This document shows positions 15,948 through 24,509 of a stretch of 38,553 bases of DNA, in pieces (the stretch's first letter is position 1; each line of letters opens with the position of its first letter). This stretch comes from UBA5972 sp964588725. Its GTDB lineage: Bacteria > Pseudomonadota > Alphaproteobacteria > Rhodobacterales > Rhodobacteraceae. The stretch is from contig CAZPQL010000023.1 of the NCBI GenBank assembly GCA_964588725.1, forward strand, positions 1-38,553, in the 5' to 3' direction. Made by a program: the position numbers and the translations under genes. The notes beneath the pieces were generated by a model. That model searched no databases, was not told where the DNA came from, and was given only the letters and a program-made list of their open reading frames with translations.

Positions 15948-17465
15948 ATGAGCGGAATAACCGCCATTCAAGAGCGGCAGACACAGGCGGAGTCACAAGC
16001 TGGACAAGGGGTCGAGACCCCGGTCGGCCTGCCCCATAATATCGAGGCCGAACAGGCGTTACTCGGGGCGCTATTGGTCAACAACGATGTCTATGATCGT
16101 GTGGCCGCGCTGGTTAACGAGGCGCATTTTTTTGATCCCGTGCACCGCCGCATTTTTGAAATTTCCGCTCAGCGCATCCAGAAAAACGCGCTGGCCTCAC
16201 CTGTGACGCTCAAGGCGTTTATGGAGGACGACGAAGGGCTGGCCGAACTGGGCGGCCCGGCCTATCTGGCGCGTCTGGCCGGTGCGGCGATATCGGTTTA
16301 CGCGGCGCGCGACTATGCGCAGTTGATTTACGATCTGGCAATCCGGCGCGATCTGATCGACATCGGACAGGAAATCGCCGGCAAGGCCGCAAAGGTCGAC
16401 GTCGACAACGAACCCAAAGAACAAATCGTCGATGCAGAACAACGCCTTTACCAGTTGGGCGAACAGGGTCAGGTCGACAACGGATTTCAAAGTTTTCTGC
16501 GTGCTGTCACCGATGCGGTCAATCAGGCCAACGCCGCCTATCAGCGGGACGGCGGATTGGCGGGCGTGTCCACGGGTCTGGCCGATATCGACAAAAAACT
16601 GGGGGGGCTACACAAATCGGACCTGCTGATATTGGCGGGGCGACCGTCGATGGGCAAAACCTCGCTGGCGACGAACATCGCCTATAATATCGCCAAGACC
16701 TATAAAAAAGGCGCGCTTCCCGATGGCAGCGAAGGCGCAGTGCAGGGTGGCGTCGTCGGGTTTTATTCGCTGGAAATGTCATCGGAACAACTGGCGGCGC
16801 GGATTCTGTCGGAAGCCGCCGAAGTGCCGTCCGATCAGATCAGGCGTGGCGACATGACCGAAACCGAGTTCCGCCGCTTTGTCGAAGCGGCCAAAGCATT
16901 GGAAAGTTGTCCGCTTTATATCGACGACACGGCGGCCCTGCCGATTTCGGCACTGGCGGCGCGGGCGCGGCGGCTCAAACGCCAGCACGGATTGGATGTG
17001 TTGATCGTCGATTACCTGCAACTGGTGCGCGGCACCGGGCGGTCTGAAAACCGCGTCAACGAAATCAGCGAAATCACCCAAGGGTTGAAAGCCATCGCCA
17101 AAGAGCTGGATATTCCTGTTCTGGCGCTTTCGCAACTGTCGCGTCAGGTGGAAAACCGCGACGACAAACGCCCACAACTGTCGGACCTGCGCGAAAGCGG
17201 ATCAATCGAGCAAGACGCCGACGTTGTGATGTTCGTCTTTCGCGAAGAATATTACAAAGAACGCGAAAAACCCGGCGACCACGATGTCGAGGCGATGATG
17301 AAATGGCAGGAAGAAATGGAAAGCCTGCACGGCAAGGCCGAGATCATCATCGGCAAACAGCGCCACGGGCCGATTGGCACCGTCGATCTAAGCTTTGAGG
17401 GCAAGTTCACCCGTTTTGGCAATCTGGTGCGCGGCTATCAAAACAGCGTGGATCAGGATTTCTAA
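15948..17465 (+). CDS. dnaB: Replicative DNA helicase DnaB
   Basis: 505 residues. The N-terminal domain begins at PHNIEAEQALLGALL; the RecA-like domain carries Walker A GRPSMGKTS from G231 and the H4-type SQLSRQVENR and LRESGSIEQDAD motifs. It is a hexameric 5'-3' helicase at the replication fork. The ATG at 15948 follows a purine-rich GGGGGCGGA ribosome-binding site; the frame is open upstream to 15741, but that stretch is AT-rich and promoter-like. No intein is present. Confidence 0.96.
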   Translation: MSGITAIQERQTQAESQAGQGVETPVGLPHNIEAEQALLGALLVNNDVYDRVAALVNEAHFFDPVHRRIFEISAQRIQKNALASPVTLKAFMEDDEGLAELGGPAYLARLAGAAISVYAARDYAQLIYDLAIRRDLIDIGQEIAGKAAKVDVDNEPKEQIVDAEQRLYQLGEQGQVDNGFQSFLRAVTDAVNQANAAYQRDGGLAGVSTGLADIDKKLGGLHKSDLLILAGRPSMGKTSLATNIAYNIAKTYKKGALPDGSEGAVQGGVVGFYSLEMSSEQLAARILSEAAEVPSDQIRRGDMTETEFRRFVEAAKALESCPLYIDDTAALPISALAARARRLKRQHGLDVLIVDYLQLVRGTGRSENRVNEISEITQGLKAIAKELDIPVLALSQLSRQVENRDDKRPQLSDLRESGSIEQDADVVMFVFREEYYKEREKPGDHDVEAMMKWQEEMESLHGKAEIIIGKQRHGPIGTVDLSFEGKFTRFGNLVRGYQNSVDQDF

Positions 17466-17466
17466 A

Positions 17467-17566
17467 GCGCAATCCGAAAAGTGGGCACCGGTATTCGGAA
17501 TAAATTGCGCGCAAGATCAAAAGGATAGAGCCGCTCTGCTGATTCAGATAAAAAGGACGCGGCTCT
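17467..17566. repeat. RIME/ABC-like mosaic intergenic element (two hairpins)
   Basis: First hairpin: GCGCAAT (17467-17473) pairs with ATTGCGC (17504-17510), with an inner CCGAA/TTCGG pair and a central ACCGGT. Second hairpin: AGAGCCGC (17527-17534) pairs with GCGGCTCT (17559-17566). The AAAGTGGGCACCGGT core resembles the palindromic mosaic elements (RIME/ABC) I know from Rhizobiales and related alphaproteobacteria. It starts right after the dnaB stop and may double as its terminator. Confidence 0.65.
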
Positions 17567-17622
17567 AAAGCATTTCGCGCTAATCCGGACGCGCCCGGTG
17601 CTGCCTGAAATCAAAGATTTCA
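17565..17622. repeat. Dispersed intergenic palindromic repeat, copy B
   Basis: It opens with CTAAAGCATTTCGC (17565-17578) and closes with the hairpin TGAAATC-AAA-GATTTCA (17606-17622), with the same blocks and spacing as copy A at 2382-2439. Its last bases supply the stop codon (17620-17622, minus strand) of the MAPEG gene. It directly abuts the two-hairpin element upstream, so the whole gap between dnaB and the MAPEG gene is repeat-derived. Confidence 0.75.
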
Positions 17623-18039
17623 GCCAAAAACGATGGCGAAAAGCACCCGTAGCACGATCACCAGCACAATCACCAAGCCCACCGCAAACAGCTTGAGACG
17701 ACGGGGCACATAATTGGACGTGGTGTGCACATAGGCGTGCAGATAACGGCTGAGAACAAAGCCCCAAATCAGCGTCAGCGTCGGCAAATCATCCAGTTTC
17801 AGCGCCCAGACCATGAACACAAGGCCATAAAACAGCACGGGCAATTCGTACTGATTGGCAATATTGTTGTTGATTTTGCGCACGGCGTCGGGCCACGCGT
17901 CCGCGTTAAGCTTGCTGTCGGGCAGGTCCACCTGTTTCGCGCGCACCGCCGCTGTCTTTGTGCGCGACAGCGCAATATATAACACCAACACCAGTAAAAA
18001 CTGTGCCAAAACCGGTATAAAGACCGCTGAATTTTCCAT
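17620..18039 (-). CDS. MAPEG family membrane protein
   Basis: 139 residues with four hydrophobic spans. The ADAWPDAVRKINNNIANQYELPVLFY region and later LSRYLHAYVH give the RxxNNxxNxxExP pattern of MAPEG proteins (membrane-associated eicosanoid and glutathione metabolism). Bacterial members are often glutathione transferase-like, but activity here is inferred only. It converges with dnaB. The stop codon is formed by repeat copy B, so the C-terminus may have been set by the repeat. The upstream gap 18040-18305 shows nothing I can name. Confidence 0.88.
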   Translation of the reverse strand: MENSAVFIPVLAQFLLVLVLYIALSRTKTAAVRAKQVDLPDSKLNADAWPDAVRKINNNIANQYELPVLFYGLVFMVWALKLDDLPTLTLIWGFVLSRYLHAYVHTTSNYVPRRLKLFAVGLVIVLVIVLRVLFAIVFG

Positions 18040-18305
18040 ATTGCCGCGTTTCTGTTCTGCCCTGACTGCCGCTTTTTAGGCGAAGTTATCTGACCGCTCA
18101 ACGCGTGACGTGACGTCGGGGCGCTCATAGGATTTCGTCGCGGTGGTGATCGCGCTGATCGTTCTACTACGAATTCAACGTAATGCATCAATTTCCACCT
18201 GCGGACAGGCGTTAATGCCCTGGGCAGGCTGATGCGCAATAGACGGCCCCGACGCGGGCCATTATAGACGACGCAGGCATCAAACCGCAGCGACAAAGGG
18301 TACGC

Positions 18306-19349
18306 ATGGGCACCGCAATTCTGACCATCGATCTGGACGCGCTTGCGGCCAATTGGCGTGCGCTCGACCGCCTGACCGGCACGCGGGTCCAAACGGCAGC
18401 GGTGGTAAAGGCCGACGCCTATGGGTTGGGTGCGGCACCGGTGGCCAAAGCGTTGGCCAAGGCCGGCGCCACAGCATTTTTTGTGGCGCTAACAGAGGAA
18501 GGTGCGGGCTTGCGCGATGCACTGGGTCCAAAGCCGTCCATATATGTTTTTTCCGGACATATGCATGGCGACGCACCACTGATCAAACACAACCGGCTGA
18601 TACCGTTGCTGAATTCCAAGGAACAGGTGCACCGGCACTTTTCGCGACTTCCCGATACACCTTACGGCTTTCAGCTTGATACCGGCATGAACCGGCTTGG
18701 CATGGAGCAAGCCGATTTCTTGCCGCTCAGGAACATGGCGTTGCAAAGCGAACCTGTTTTGATCATGAGTCACCTTGCCTGCGCCGATGCGCCCGATGAC
18801 CGGCAAAATCCTGCCCAGCTTGCTGCATTTATCGATATGACGAAAACGCTGGCGGCCCCATTATCCTTGTCGGCGACCGGTGGCATTTTGCTTGGTCTGG
18901 ACTACCATTTCGATATGACGCGCCCGGGCATTGGTCTTTACGGAGGCCTGCCTTTTGCAGACGCTCAACCGGTGGTCAGCCTGTCTTTACCAGTCATCCA
19001 GACCCGCCCGGTCGCCACGGGAGAAACCGTGGGGTACGGCGGCACATGGGTTGCCAAACGCCCAAGCCGGATCGCGACCGTGGCCTCGGGCTACGCCGAC
19101 GGGCTGATCCGCGCCATGGGTGGCCGCGGTAAATTATGGGCCGGCGAAAACCCCTGCCCGCTGGTGGGACGTGTATCGATGGACCTGATGGGGGTGGATG
19201 TCAGCGATCTGGACGCGGTGCCGGAATCGCTGGATATTCTGGGCGCCCACCAAAGCATAGATCAACTGGCCGATGCCGCAGGGACCATCGGTTATGAAAT
19301 TCTGACCTCTCTTGGCGCGCGCTATAAACGCGTCTATGAAGGCGGCTGA
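18306..19349 (+). CDS. alr: Alanine racemase
   Basis: 347 residues. The PLP-binding lysine is K35 in VVKADAYGLG, and the second catalytic base is Y244 in TVGYGGTW. The C-terminal domain has RVSMDLMGVDV. It interconverts L- and D-alanine for peptidoglycan. The ATG at 18306 gives an N-terminus beginning at the first beta strand, as in relatives. mlaE follows 30 bases downstream on the same strand. Confidence 0.95.
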   Translation: MGTAILTIDLDALAANWRALDRLTGTRVQTAAVVKADAYGLGAAPVAKALAKAGATAFFVALTEEGAGLRDALGPKPSIYVFSGHMHGDAPLIKHNRLIPLLNSKEQVHRHFSRLPDTPYGFQLDTGMNRLGMEQADFLPLRNMALQSEPVLIMSHLACADAPDDRQNPAQLAAFIDMTKTLAAPLSLSATGGILLGLDYHFDMTRPGIGLYGGLPFADAQPVVSLSLPVIQTRPVATGETVGYGGTWVAKRPSRIATVASGYADGLIRAMGGRGKLWAGENPCPLVGRVSMDLMGVDVSDLDAVPESLDILGAHQSIDQLADAAGTIGYEILTSLGARYKRVYEGG

Positions 19350-19379
19350 GCAGAACGAATAAAGGCAGCCCTTTGAACC

Positions 19380-20165
19380 ATGAGCTGGATCGTCAATTTT
19401 CTAGCCGCCATCGGCCGATCTGTGCTGGATTTTCTGGCCTCCATTGGACGGATCGCAGTTTTTACGGGGCAAACGCTGGGCCATCTGGTCCGCCCGCCGT
19501 TTTATCTTAAGGAATTTGGCCAGGCGCTGCTTTATATCGGCTATTTTAGCCTGCCGGTGGTCGGGCTGACGACGTTGTTCACCGGCGGCGCGCTGGCCTT
19601 GCAAATATTCGCCGGAGGCGCGCGCTTCAACGCCGAATCGGTGGTGCCGTCGATCGTTGCTATCGGCATGGTGCGCGAACTTGGGCCGGTTCTGGCGGGA
19701 CTGATGGTGGCCGGACGTGTGGCGGCGTCGATCGCCGCCGAACTCGGCACCATGAAAGTGACCGAACAGATCGACGCGCTGGTCACGCTTTCGACACACC
19801 CGATGAAATACCTGACCGTGCCGCGCGTGCTGGCCGCAACTTTGGTGGTGCCGGTACTGGTGCTGGTGGGTGACATCATCGGTATTCTGGGCGGTTATCT
19901 GGTGGGGGTAACATCGCTGGGGTTCAATTCGGCGGCTTACGTCAACAACACTGTCGATTTTCTGGAGCCCTGGGACGTGTCGTCAGGGCTGATCAAGGCA
20001 GCGGTGTTTGGCTTTATCGTCGCGCTCATGGGCTGTTATCACGGTATGAACTCGGGGCGGGGCGCGCAGGGCGTCGGCAAAGCCACCACCAACGCGGTTG
20101 TGTCGGCCTCGATCCTGATTCTGGCAGCCAATTTCGCCCTGACACAGGTGTTTTTCTCGGTATGA
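19380..20165 (+). CDS. mlaE: MlaE-family ABC transporter permease
   Basis: 261 residues with about five or six hydrophobic spans. The conserved central signature VRELGPVLAGLMVAGRVAASIAAELGTMKV is present, interrupted by no gap, followed by the EQIDAL segment that contacts the ATPase. MlaE proteins move phospholipids between inner and outer membranes with an MlaF ATPase and an MlaD-type MCE protein. mlaF overlaps its end by four bases (ATGA). No MlaD/MCE gene follows. Confidence 0.92.
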   Translation: MSWIVNFLAAIGRSVLDFLASIGRIAVFTGQTLGHLVRPPFYLKEFGQALLYIGYFSLPVVGLTTLFTGGALALQIFAGGARFNAESVVPSIVAIGMVRELGPVLAGLMVAGRVAASIAAELGTMKVTEQIDALVTLSTHPMKYLTVPRVLAATLVVPVLVLVGDIIGILGGYLVGVTSLGFNSAAYVNNTVDFLEPWDVSSGLIKAAVFGFIVALMGCYHGMNSGRGAQGVGKATTNAVVSASILILAANFALTQVFFSV

Positions 20166-20917
20166 GCACCATGATCGACATGCAGGGCGTGCATAAATCG
20201 TTTGGCGACAATCATGTGCTGCGGGGCGTTGACCTTGCGATTGCGCAGGGCGAAAGCATGGTGATCATCGGCGGGTCGGGCACCGGAAAATCGGTGTTGC
20301 TCAAATCGGTGCTGGGGCTGGTCGCGCCTGACCGTGGCCAGATTAAAGTCGATGGCCAGACCGCACAAAGTGGGGATCGCGACGCATTTTTGGCACGCTT
20401 TGGCATGCTGTTTCAGGGCGGGGCGCTGTTTGATTCGATGCCTGTGTGGCAGAATGTGGCGTTTCGCCTGTTGCGCGGTGCGCTGAAACGTCCACGCGAT
20501 GAGGCCCGTACCATCGCCATCGAAAAATTGCGCCGCGTCGGGCTGAAGGGACGCGTGGCCGATCTTTATCCGGCCGAACTGTCCGGCGGGATGCAAAAAC
20601 GCGTTGGGCTGGCACGCGCCATCGCGTCGGAACCCGAAATCATATTCTTTGACGAACCGACCACAGGGCTGGATCCGATCATGGCAGGGGTGATCAACGA
20701 ATTGATCCGCGAAATCGTTGTGGAAATGGGGGCAACCGCCATGACGATCACGCACGACATGTCGTCGGTGCGCGCGATTGCCGACCGCGTGGCGATGATC
20801 CACGACGGGGTGATCCAGTGGTCGGGGCCGGTTGCTGATATGGACAACAGCGGCGACGCGGCGCTCGATCAATTCATCAACGCCCGCGCGACCGGCCCGA
20901 TCGAGGCAGTGCGATGA
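20162..20917 (+). CDS. mlaF: MlaF-family ABC transporter ATP-binding protein
   Basis: 251 residues. Walker A GGSGTGKS is at 37-44, with signature LSGGMQKRVGLARA and Walker B IIFFDEPTTGLDP; the KR in the signature is typical of MlaF. It powers the MlaE permease for phospholipid or other lipid trafficking. It overlaps mlaE by four bases and the following small membrane gene by four bases, indicating a tightly coupled three-gene unit. Confidence 0.93.
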   Translation: MSTMIDMQGVHKSFGDNHVLRGVDLAIAQGESMVIIGGSGTGKSVLLKSVLGLVAPDRGQIKVDGQTAQSGDRDAFLARFGMLFQGGALFDSMPVWQNVAFRLLRGALKRPRDEARTIAIEKLRRVGLKGRVADLYPAELSGGMQKRVGLARAIASEPEIIFFDEPTTGLDPIMAGVINELIREIVVEMGATAMTITHDMSSVRAIADRVAMIHDGVIQWSGPVADMDNSGDAALDQFINARATGPIEAVR

Positions 20918-21276
20918 GCCACTGGCCGTCTTTATTCAGTCCGGCCGGTGCCAGCGGTTCGATGGGCACGGCCGCACTGGCCGTTGGCGCCGTTACCCAG
21001 ACATGGAAACAAGCCGAAGGGCGGTTTTTACTGCATGTGATATTGGTTCTGTCGGCGCTGGCCTCGACGTTGTTGCTGCTGGATCATCTGGCACCCGAGC
21101 ATTCGTTGTTTCTGTTGTCCGCTTACCCGCTGGCACCCGCTGTCTGGGCGGGCCTTAACCTTGCGGGTGCTGTAGCTTTGATCATCCTTTTGGCCATCGA
21201 GGCGCGGCTTTGGACACTGGTTTTTGCTGTTGCGGTATTTTTCAATACGGCACTTTTGGCTGCTGCGGTCTTTTAA
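20914..21276 (+). CDS. Small membrane protein coupled to mlaEF, unknown
   Basis: 120 residues with three or four hydrophobic spans (about 39-60, 64-80, 82-98 and 101-119) after a polar N-terminus. The start overlaps the mlaF stop as ATGA, so translation is probably coupled and the product may work with the transporter. It is not an MCE-domain (MlaD) protein: there is no beta-rich periplasmic domain. I do not recognise the family. The 92 bases that follow hold no clear terminator. Confidence 0.7.
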   Translation: MSHWPSLFSPAGASGSMGTAALAVGAVTQTWKQAEGRFLLHVILVLSALASTLLLLDHLAPEHSLFLLSAYPLAPAVWAGLNLAGAVALIILLAIEARLWTLVFAVAVFFNTALLAAAVF

Positions 21277-21368
21277 AGTCAGGCACCACTGTAACCTTGT
21301 TAAACTGGACATCACCGGCATTTCTGGTCACAATATCCGGTGCGGTTAAGATTTTAGCGGGGCTTGGA

Positions 21369-21746
21369 ATGGGAAAATCTGTATTATTCCTGGGATTTTC
21401 TCTGCTGGCGCTCAACGCCTGCGTATCCGAGTATCAATATTGTCTCCACAGGGTGGGTGCCGAAGTTTCAAGACTTCAAAACGCGATTTTTGAAACTGAG
21501 GCCAACCTCAAGCGGGGCTTTGCTTTGCGCAAATCTGTGATAGCCGATGCAAGCGGCGGAAACTGCGTCCCTACCGCCACGACCGGTCCCTGCCTGCAAA
21601 TCGGGTTTTTGGCCGAGGACAGGCCAGTCGCTATTGATCCCGAGGCCGAACGCGCCCGACTAAGCCATCTCAAACTTGACCTTGCCGCCGCGAAATCCCT
21701 TCAGCGCGAAAATCTGGCGTCTTGCGAGGGGCTTGAAGGCTCCTGA
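21369..21746 (+). CDS. Small conserved lipoprotein
   Basis: 125 residues starting at the ATG 21369 behind a TTGGA. The signal peptide ends in a lipobox LALNAC with C18 as the lipidated residue. The mature part has several Cys, a predicted helical segment with IFETEANLKRGFAL, and a second helix PEAERARLSHLKLDLAAAK, so it may form a coiled coil. I recall short Rhodobacterales proteins with the ETEANLRRGYAL motif, some misnamed as excinuclease subunits. Function unknown. Confidence 0.65.
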   Translation: MGKSVLFLGFSLLALNACVSEYQYCLHRVGAEVSRLQNAIFETEANLKRGFALRKSVIADASGGNCVPTATTGPCLQIGFLAEDRPVAIDPEAERARLSHLKLDLAAAKSLQRENLASCEGLEGS

Positions 21747-21898
21747 AGCCAATTCTTTTGCCTTATAAATTGTGAAACCTTCCTGGTTACCTCGCCTACA
21801 TTTTTTTTGCTGACCTGCATGACTTATCTCGAAATTAGGCACGAAGTTGTTTATATGCCCGCTTACGCACCGAAAAAACCAGCAAGCCAACGACAAAC

Positions 21899-22429
21899 AT
21901 GAACAATCTCGCGCAACATCAGGGACTCGACGCCGGTGCACTTTTTGTCGACGAAAAACCGCGGGCATCCAGGTTTCGCCGTTTCCTGCACGGTGTTCTG
22001 ACGCTGTCCAACCTAAGCCTGCTGGTGTTGTTTCCCATTGCGTGGGGTGCACCGATCATGCGTGCGGGGCTTTTGCCGTTTTTCAAACTTGACGAAATCA
22101 CAGTTATCACCGGATTAAAGGAACTGTGGAGTCAGGAAATTTTTCTGGCGCTTCTGGTGACAGTTTTCGCGCTGGTTGCGCCGTATCTGAAAACCCTTGG
22201 GTTGGCGCTGGTGCACTTTAACCTTTTGTCGGATCGTCTATTGCCGGCGCTGGCGATTCTGGGAAAACTGGCGATGGCGGATATTTTTCTTTTGTCTATT
22301 TATATCATTTCCGCCAAAGGCATCGGTGTGGGGCGAATCGAAACCGACTGGGGGCTTTATATGTTCACCGGCTGTGTGCTGGCGTCATTCGTGATTACGT
22401 TCCTGTCGCGGAATACTCCCCGTGGCTAA
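21899..22429 (+). CDS. Paraquat-inducible protein A (PqiA)-like membrane protein
   Basis: 176 residues with about four membrane spans. After a cytoplasmic N-terminus, the FPIAWGAPIM...DEITVITGLKELWSQEIFLALLV pattern and the FALVAPYLKTLGLAL span match a single PqiA domain. PqiA proteins work with MCE-family lipid transporters in the cell envelope, which is of note given mlaEF upstream. The ATG at 21899 has no strong ribosome-binding site. radA starts at a GTG 8 bases inside the end of this gene, so the two are translationally linked. The upstream gap 21747-21898 has no feature I can call. Confidence 0.75.
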   Translation: MNNLAQHQGLDAGALFVDEKPRASRFRRFLHGVLTLSNLSLLVLFPIAWGAPIMRAGLLPFFKLDEITVITGLKELWSQEIFLALLVTVFALVAPYLKTLGLALVHFNLLSDRLLPALAILGKLAMADIFLLSIYIISAKGIGVGRIETDWGLYMFTGCVLASFVITFLSRNTPRG

Positions 22430-23792
22430 AGCGGCGGCTTTTACCTGTTCAAACTGTGGCGTCGCCCACAAAAAATGGGTCGGTCGCTGCGAAGGCTGCG
22501 GCGCATGGAATTCAATTGTCGAAGAGGCACCGTTGTCGGCGGGTCCGTCGAAAAAAGCTTTGGGTGCGGCCAAAGGACGGCAGATTAAACTGTCTGCCCT
22601 GACCAGCTCCGACGCACCGCTTGCGCGCAACACCTCGGGAATTGCCGAATTTGACCGCGTACTTGGCGGCGGTTTGGTGCCTGCCTCGGCGTTGCTCGTG
22701 GGGGGCGATCCCGGTATCGGTAAATCGACACTGCTGTTGCAAGTCGCCGCAAGTTACGCCGGTAAAGGGTTGAAAACAATTTATATTTCCGGCGAAGAAG
22801 CGCCATCGCAAATCCGTATGCGCGCGGCGCGGCTGGGTCTTGCGGAGGCACCGGTGCAGCTGGCTGCCGAAACCAATCTGCGGGATATCCTGACAACGTT
22901 GGAGTCAGAGCGCCCCGATTTCGCCATCATCGATTCGATCCAGACCATGTGGATAGATAATGTCGACAGCGCACCGGGGTCGGTGTCACAGGTGCGCGCG
23001 GCAGCGCACGAGCTGACCAGTTTTGCCAAGCGACGCAATATCGCTGTCGTGCTGGTGGGGCATGTGACCAAGGACGGACAAATCGCCGGACCGCGCGTCG
23101 TCGAACATATGGTCGATACGGTAATTTATTTCGAAGGCGAACGCGGGCACCATTTTCGCATTCTGCGTACCGTGAAAAACCGCTTTGGCCCGGCCGATGA
23201 GATCGGCGTGTTTGAAATGACCGGCACCGGTCTGGACGAGGTTGCCAACCCGTCGGCACTATTTCTGTCAGCCGGGAACGCCGGAGCTTCGGGCGCGGCT
23301 GTCTTCGCCGGAATCGAAGGCACACGTCCCCTGCTGGTCGAAATTCAGGCTCTGGTGTCTTCCTCCTCACTGGGCACGCCGCGACGCGCGGTCGTGGGCT
23401 GGGACAGCGGGCGGCTGGCGATGATCCTTGCGGTGCTCGAAGCGCGATGTGGTGTCAGTTTTGCCGGGCAGGATGTGTACCTGAATATCGCGGGCGGATT
23501 GCGGATATCTGAACCGGCGGCGGATCTGGCCGTGGCCGCGGCTCTTATTTCGGCACGACAAGACATGGCACTGCCCGAAAATTCGGTGGTTTTTGGTGAA
23601 ATCAGCCTGTCAGGGGCGTTGCGCAGTGCCAGCCAGACGGAAAACCGTCTCAAAGAAGCGCACAAACTCGGGTTTAAAACCGCATTGGTTCCAAATGGTG
23701 CAAAAGACGTCGCCACGCGGGGAATAGAGGTTAAAAAGCTTTCGGATTTGAGCGAATTCATTGTAAAGAACTTTGGCGACATAGACGCATAG
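22422..23792 (+). CDS. radA: DNA repair protein RadA (Sms)
   Basis: 456 residues. The N-terminal C4 zinc finger uses C9, C12, C23 and C26; Walker A GGDPGIGKS is at 94-102; the RadA-specific KNRFG motif is at 252-256; and the C-terminal Lon-like domain follows (GISLS-type region VFGEISLSGALR). It drives branch migration in recombination. The start is the GTG at 22422, overlapping the PqiA-like gene by 8 bases, which gives the expected MAKAAAFTC start. cvpA follows 21 bases downstream. Confidence 0.96.
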   Translation: MAKAAAFTCSNCGVAHKKWVGRCEGCGAWNSIVEEAPLSAGPSKKALGAAKGRQIKLSALTSSDAPLARNTSGIAEFDRVLGGGLVPASALLVGGDPGIGKSTLLLQVAASYAGKGLKTIYISGEEAPSQIRMRAARLGLAEAPVQLAAETNLRDILTTLESERPDFAIIDSIQTMWIDNVDSAPGSVSQVRAAAHELTSFAKRRNIAVVLVGHVTKDGQIAGPRVVEHMVDTVIYFEGERGHHFRILRTVKNRFGPADEIGVFEMTGTGLDEVANPSALFLSAGNAGASGAAVFAGIEGTRPLLVEIQALVSSSSLGTPRRAVVGWDSGRLAMILAVLEARCGVSFAGQDVYLNIAGGLRISEPAADLAVAAALISARQDMALPENSVVFGEISLSGALRSASQTENRLKEAHKLGFKTALVPNGAKDVATRGIEVKKLSDLSEFIVKNFGDIDA

Positions 23793-23813
23793 CGCAAAAG
23801 GGACAGTTTCTGG

Positions 23814-24419
23814 ATGGAAGATTTTACGATTATCGACGCCGCAGTTGCCGGTGTCATCCTGATCTCGGCGATTCTGGCGTTTTCCCGGGGCTTTGTGCGC
23901 GAAATCCTGTCTATCGCCGGTTGGGTTCTGGCGGCGACCGTGGCTTTTGTCTTTGCCGCGCAGGCCGAACCGCTGGTCAAGGAAATTCCCGTGGTGGGCG
24001 AATATTTGACCGACAGTTGCGAACTTTCAATTCTCGCGGCTTTTGTGGCCGTGTTTGCTGTGGCGCTTATTGTGGTGTCGATTTTCACGCCGCTGTTTTC
24101 CAATCTGGTGCAGAAATCGGCATTGGGCGGGTTCGATCAGGGGCTTGGATTTTTGTTCGGCATCATTCGCGGGGCCATTCTGATTGCCGTCGCCTTTGTT
24201 CTTTATGACCGCATCGTTCCGGCGGGACAGGGTATCGAGATGATTGAACAATCGCGTTCGGCGCTGATCTTTGCGCAGTCGCAGGGTATAATAGAAGAAC
24301 AAATTCCCTCGAAGGCCCCAGAGTGGATCGTCGAGCGCTATGAGCAATTGACCCAAAGCTGCAGCGCAAAGGGTACGACCCCCGACGGTGCCAGTTCGTC
24401 AAGCACGTCGGGTGCGTAA
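23814..24419 (+). CDS. cvpA: CvpA family membrane protein
   Basis: 201 residues with four membrane spans in the first 140 residues and a polar, Ser/Thr-rich C-terminal tail. The SRGFVREILSIAGWVLA segment is the CvpA signature. CvpA is needed for colicin V production and envelope robustness in enterics; its molecular role is unclear. It sits just upstream of purF, as in many proteobacteria. A GGACAG-type purine stretch precedes the ATG. The 90-base gap to purF shows no clear riboswitch or PurR box. Confidence 0.88.
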   Translation: MEDFTIIDAAVAGVILISAILAFSRGFVREILSIAGWVLAATVAFVFAAQAEPLVKEIPVVGEYLTDSCELSILAAFVAVFAVALIVVSIFTPLFSNLVQKSALGGFDQGLGFLFGIIRGAILIAVAFVLYDRIVPAGQGIEMIEQSRSALIFAQSQGIIEEQIPSKAPEWIVERYEQLTQSCSAKGTTPDGASSSSTSGA

Positions 24420-24509
24420 AAAAAGCCACCTGTGCGCAATTGGCCCGTGACTCGACTCGGTTGCGACCCTAAGAGATTAGCAGCACAGCCGTCTTGACCC
24501 CGGGCCCCC

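Noticed and set aside
18040..18305. Possible gene or RNA between the MAPEG gene and alr
   Set aside because: No frame with a ribosome-binding site, no tRNA-like fold and no strong hairpin found by eye.
20039..20872. 277-codon minus-strand frame opposite mlaF
   Set aside because: Antisense to an unambiguous ABC ATPase; the composition (His/Arg/Gln-rich) is typical of a shadow frame.
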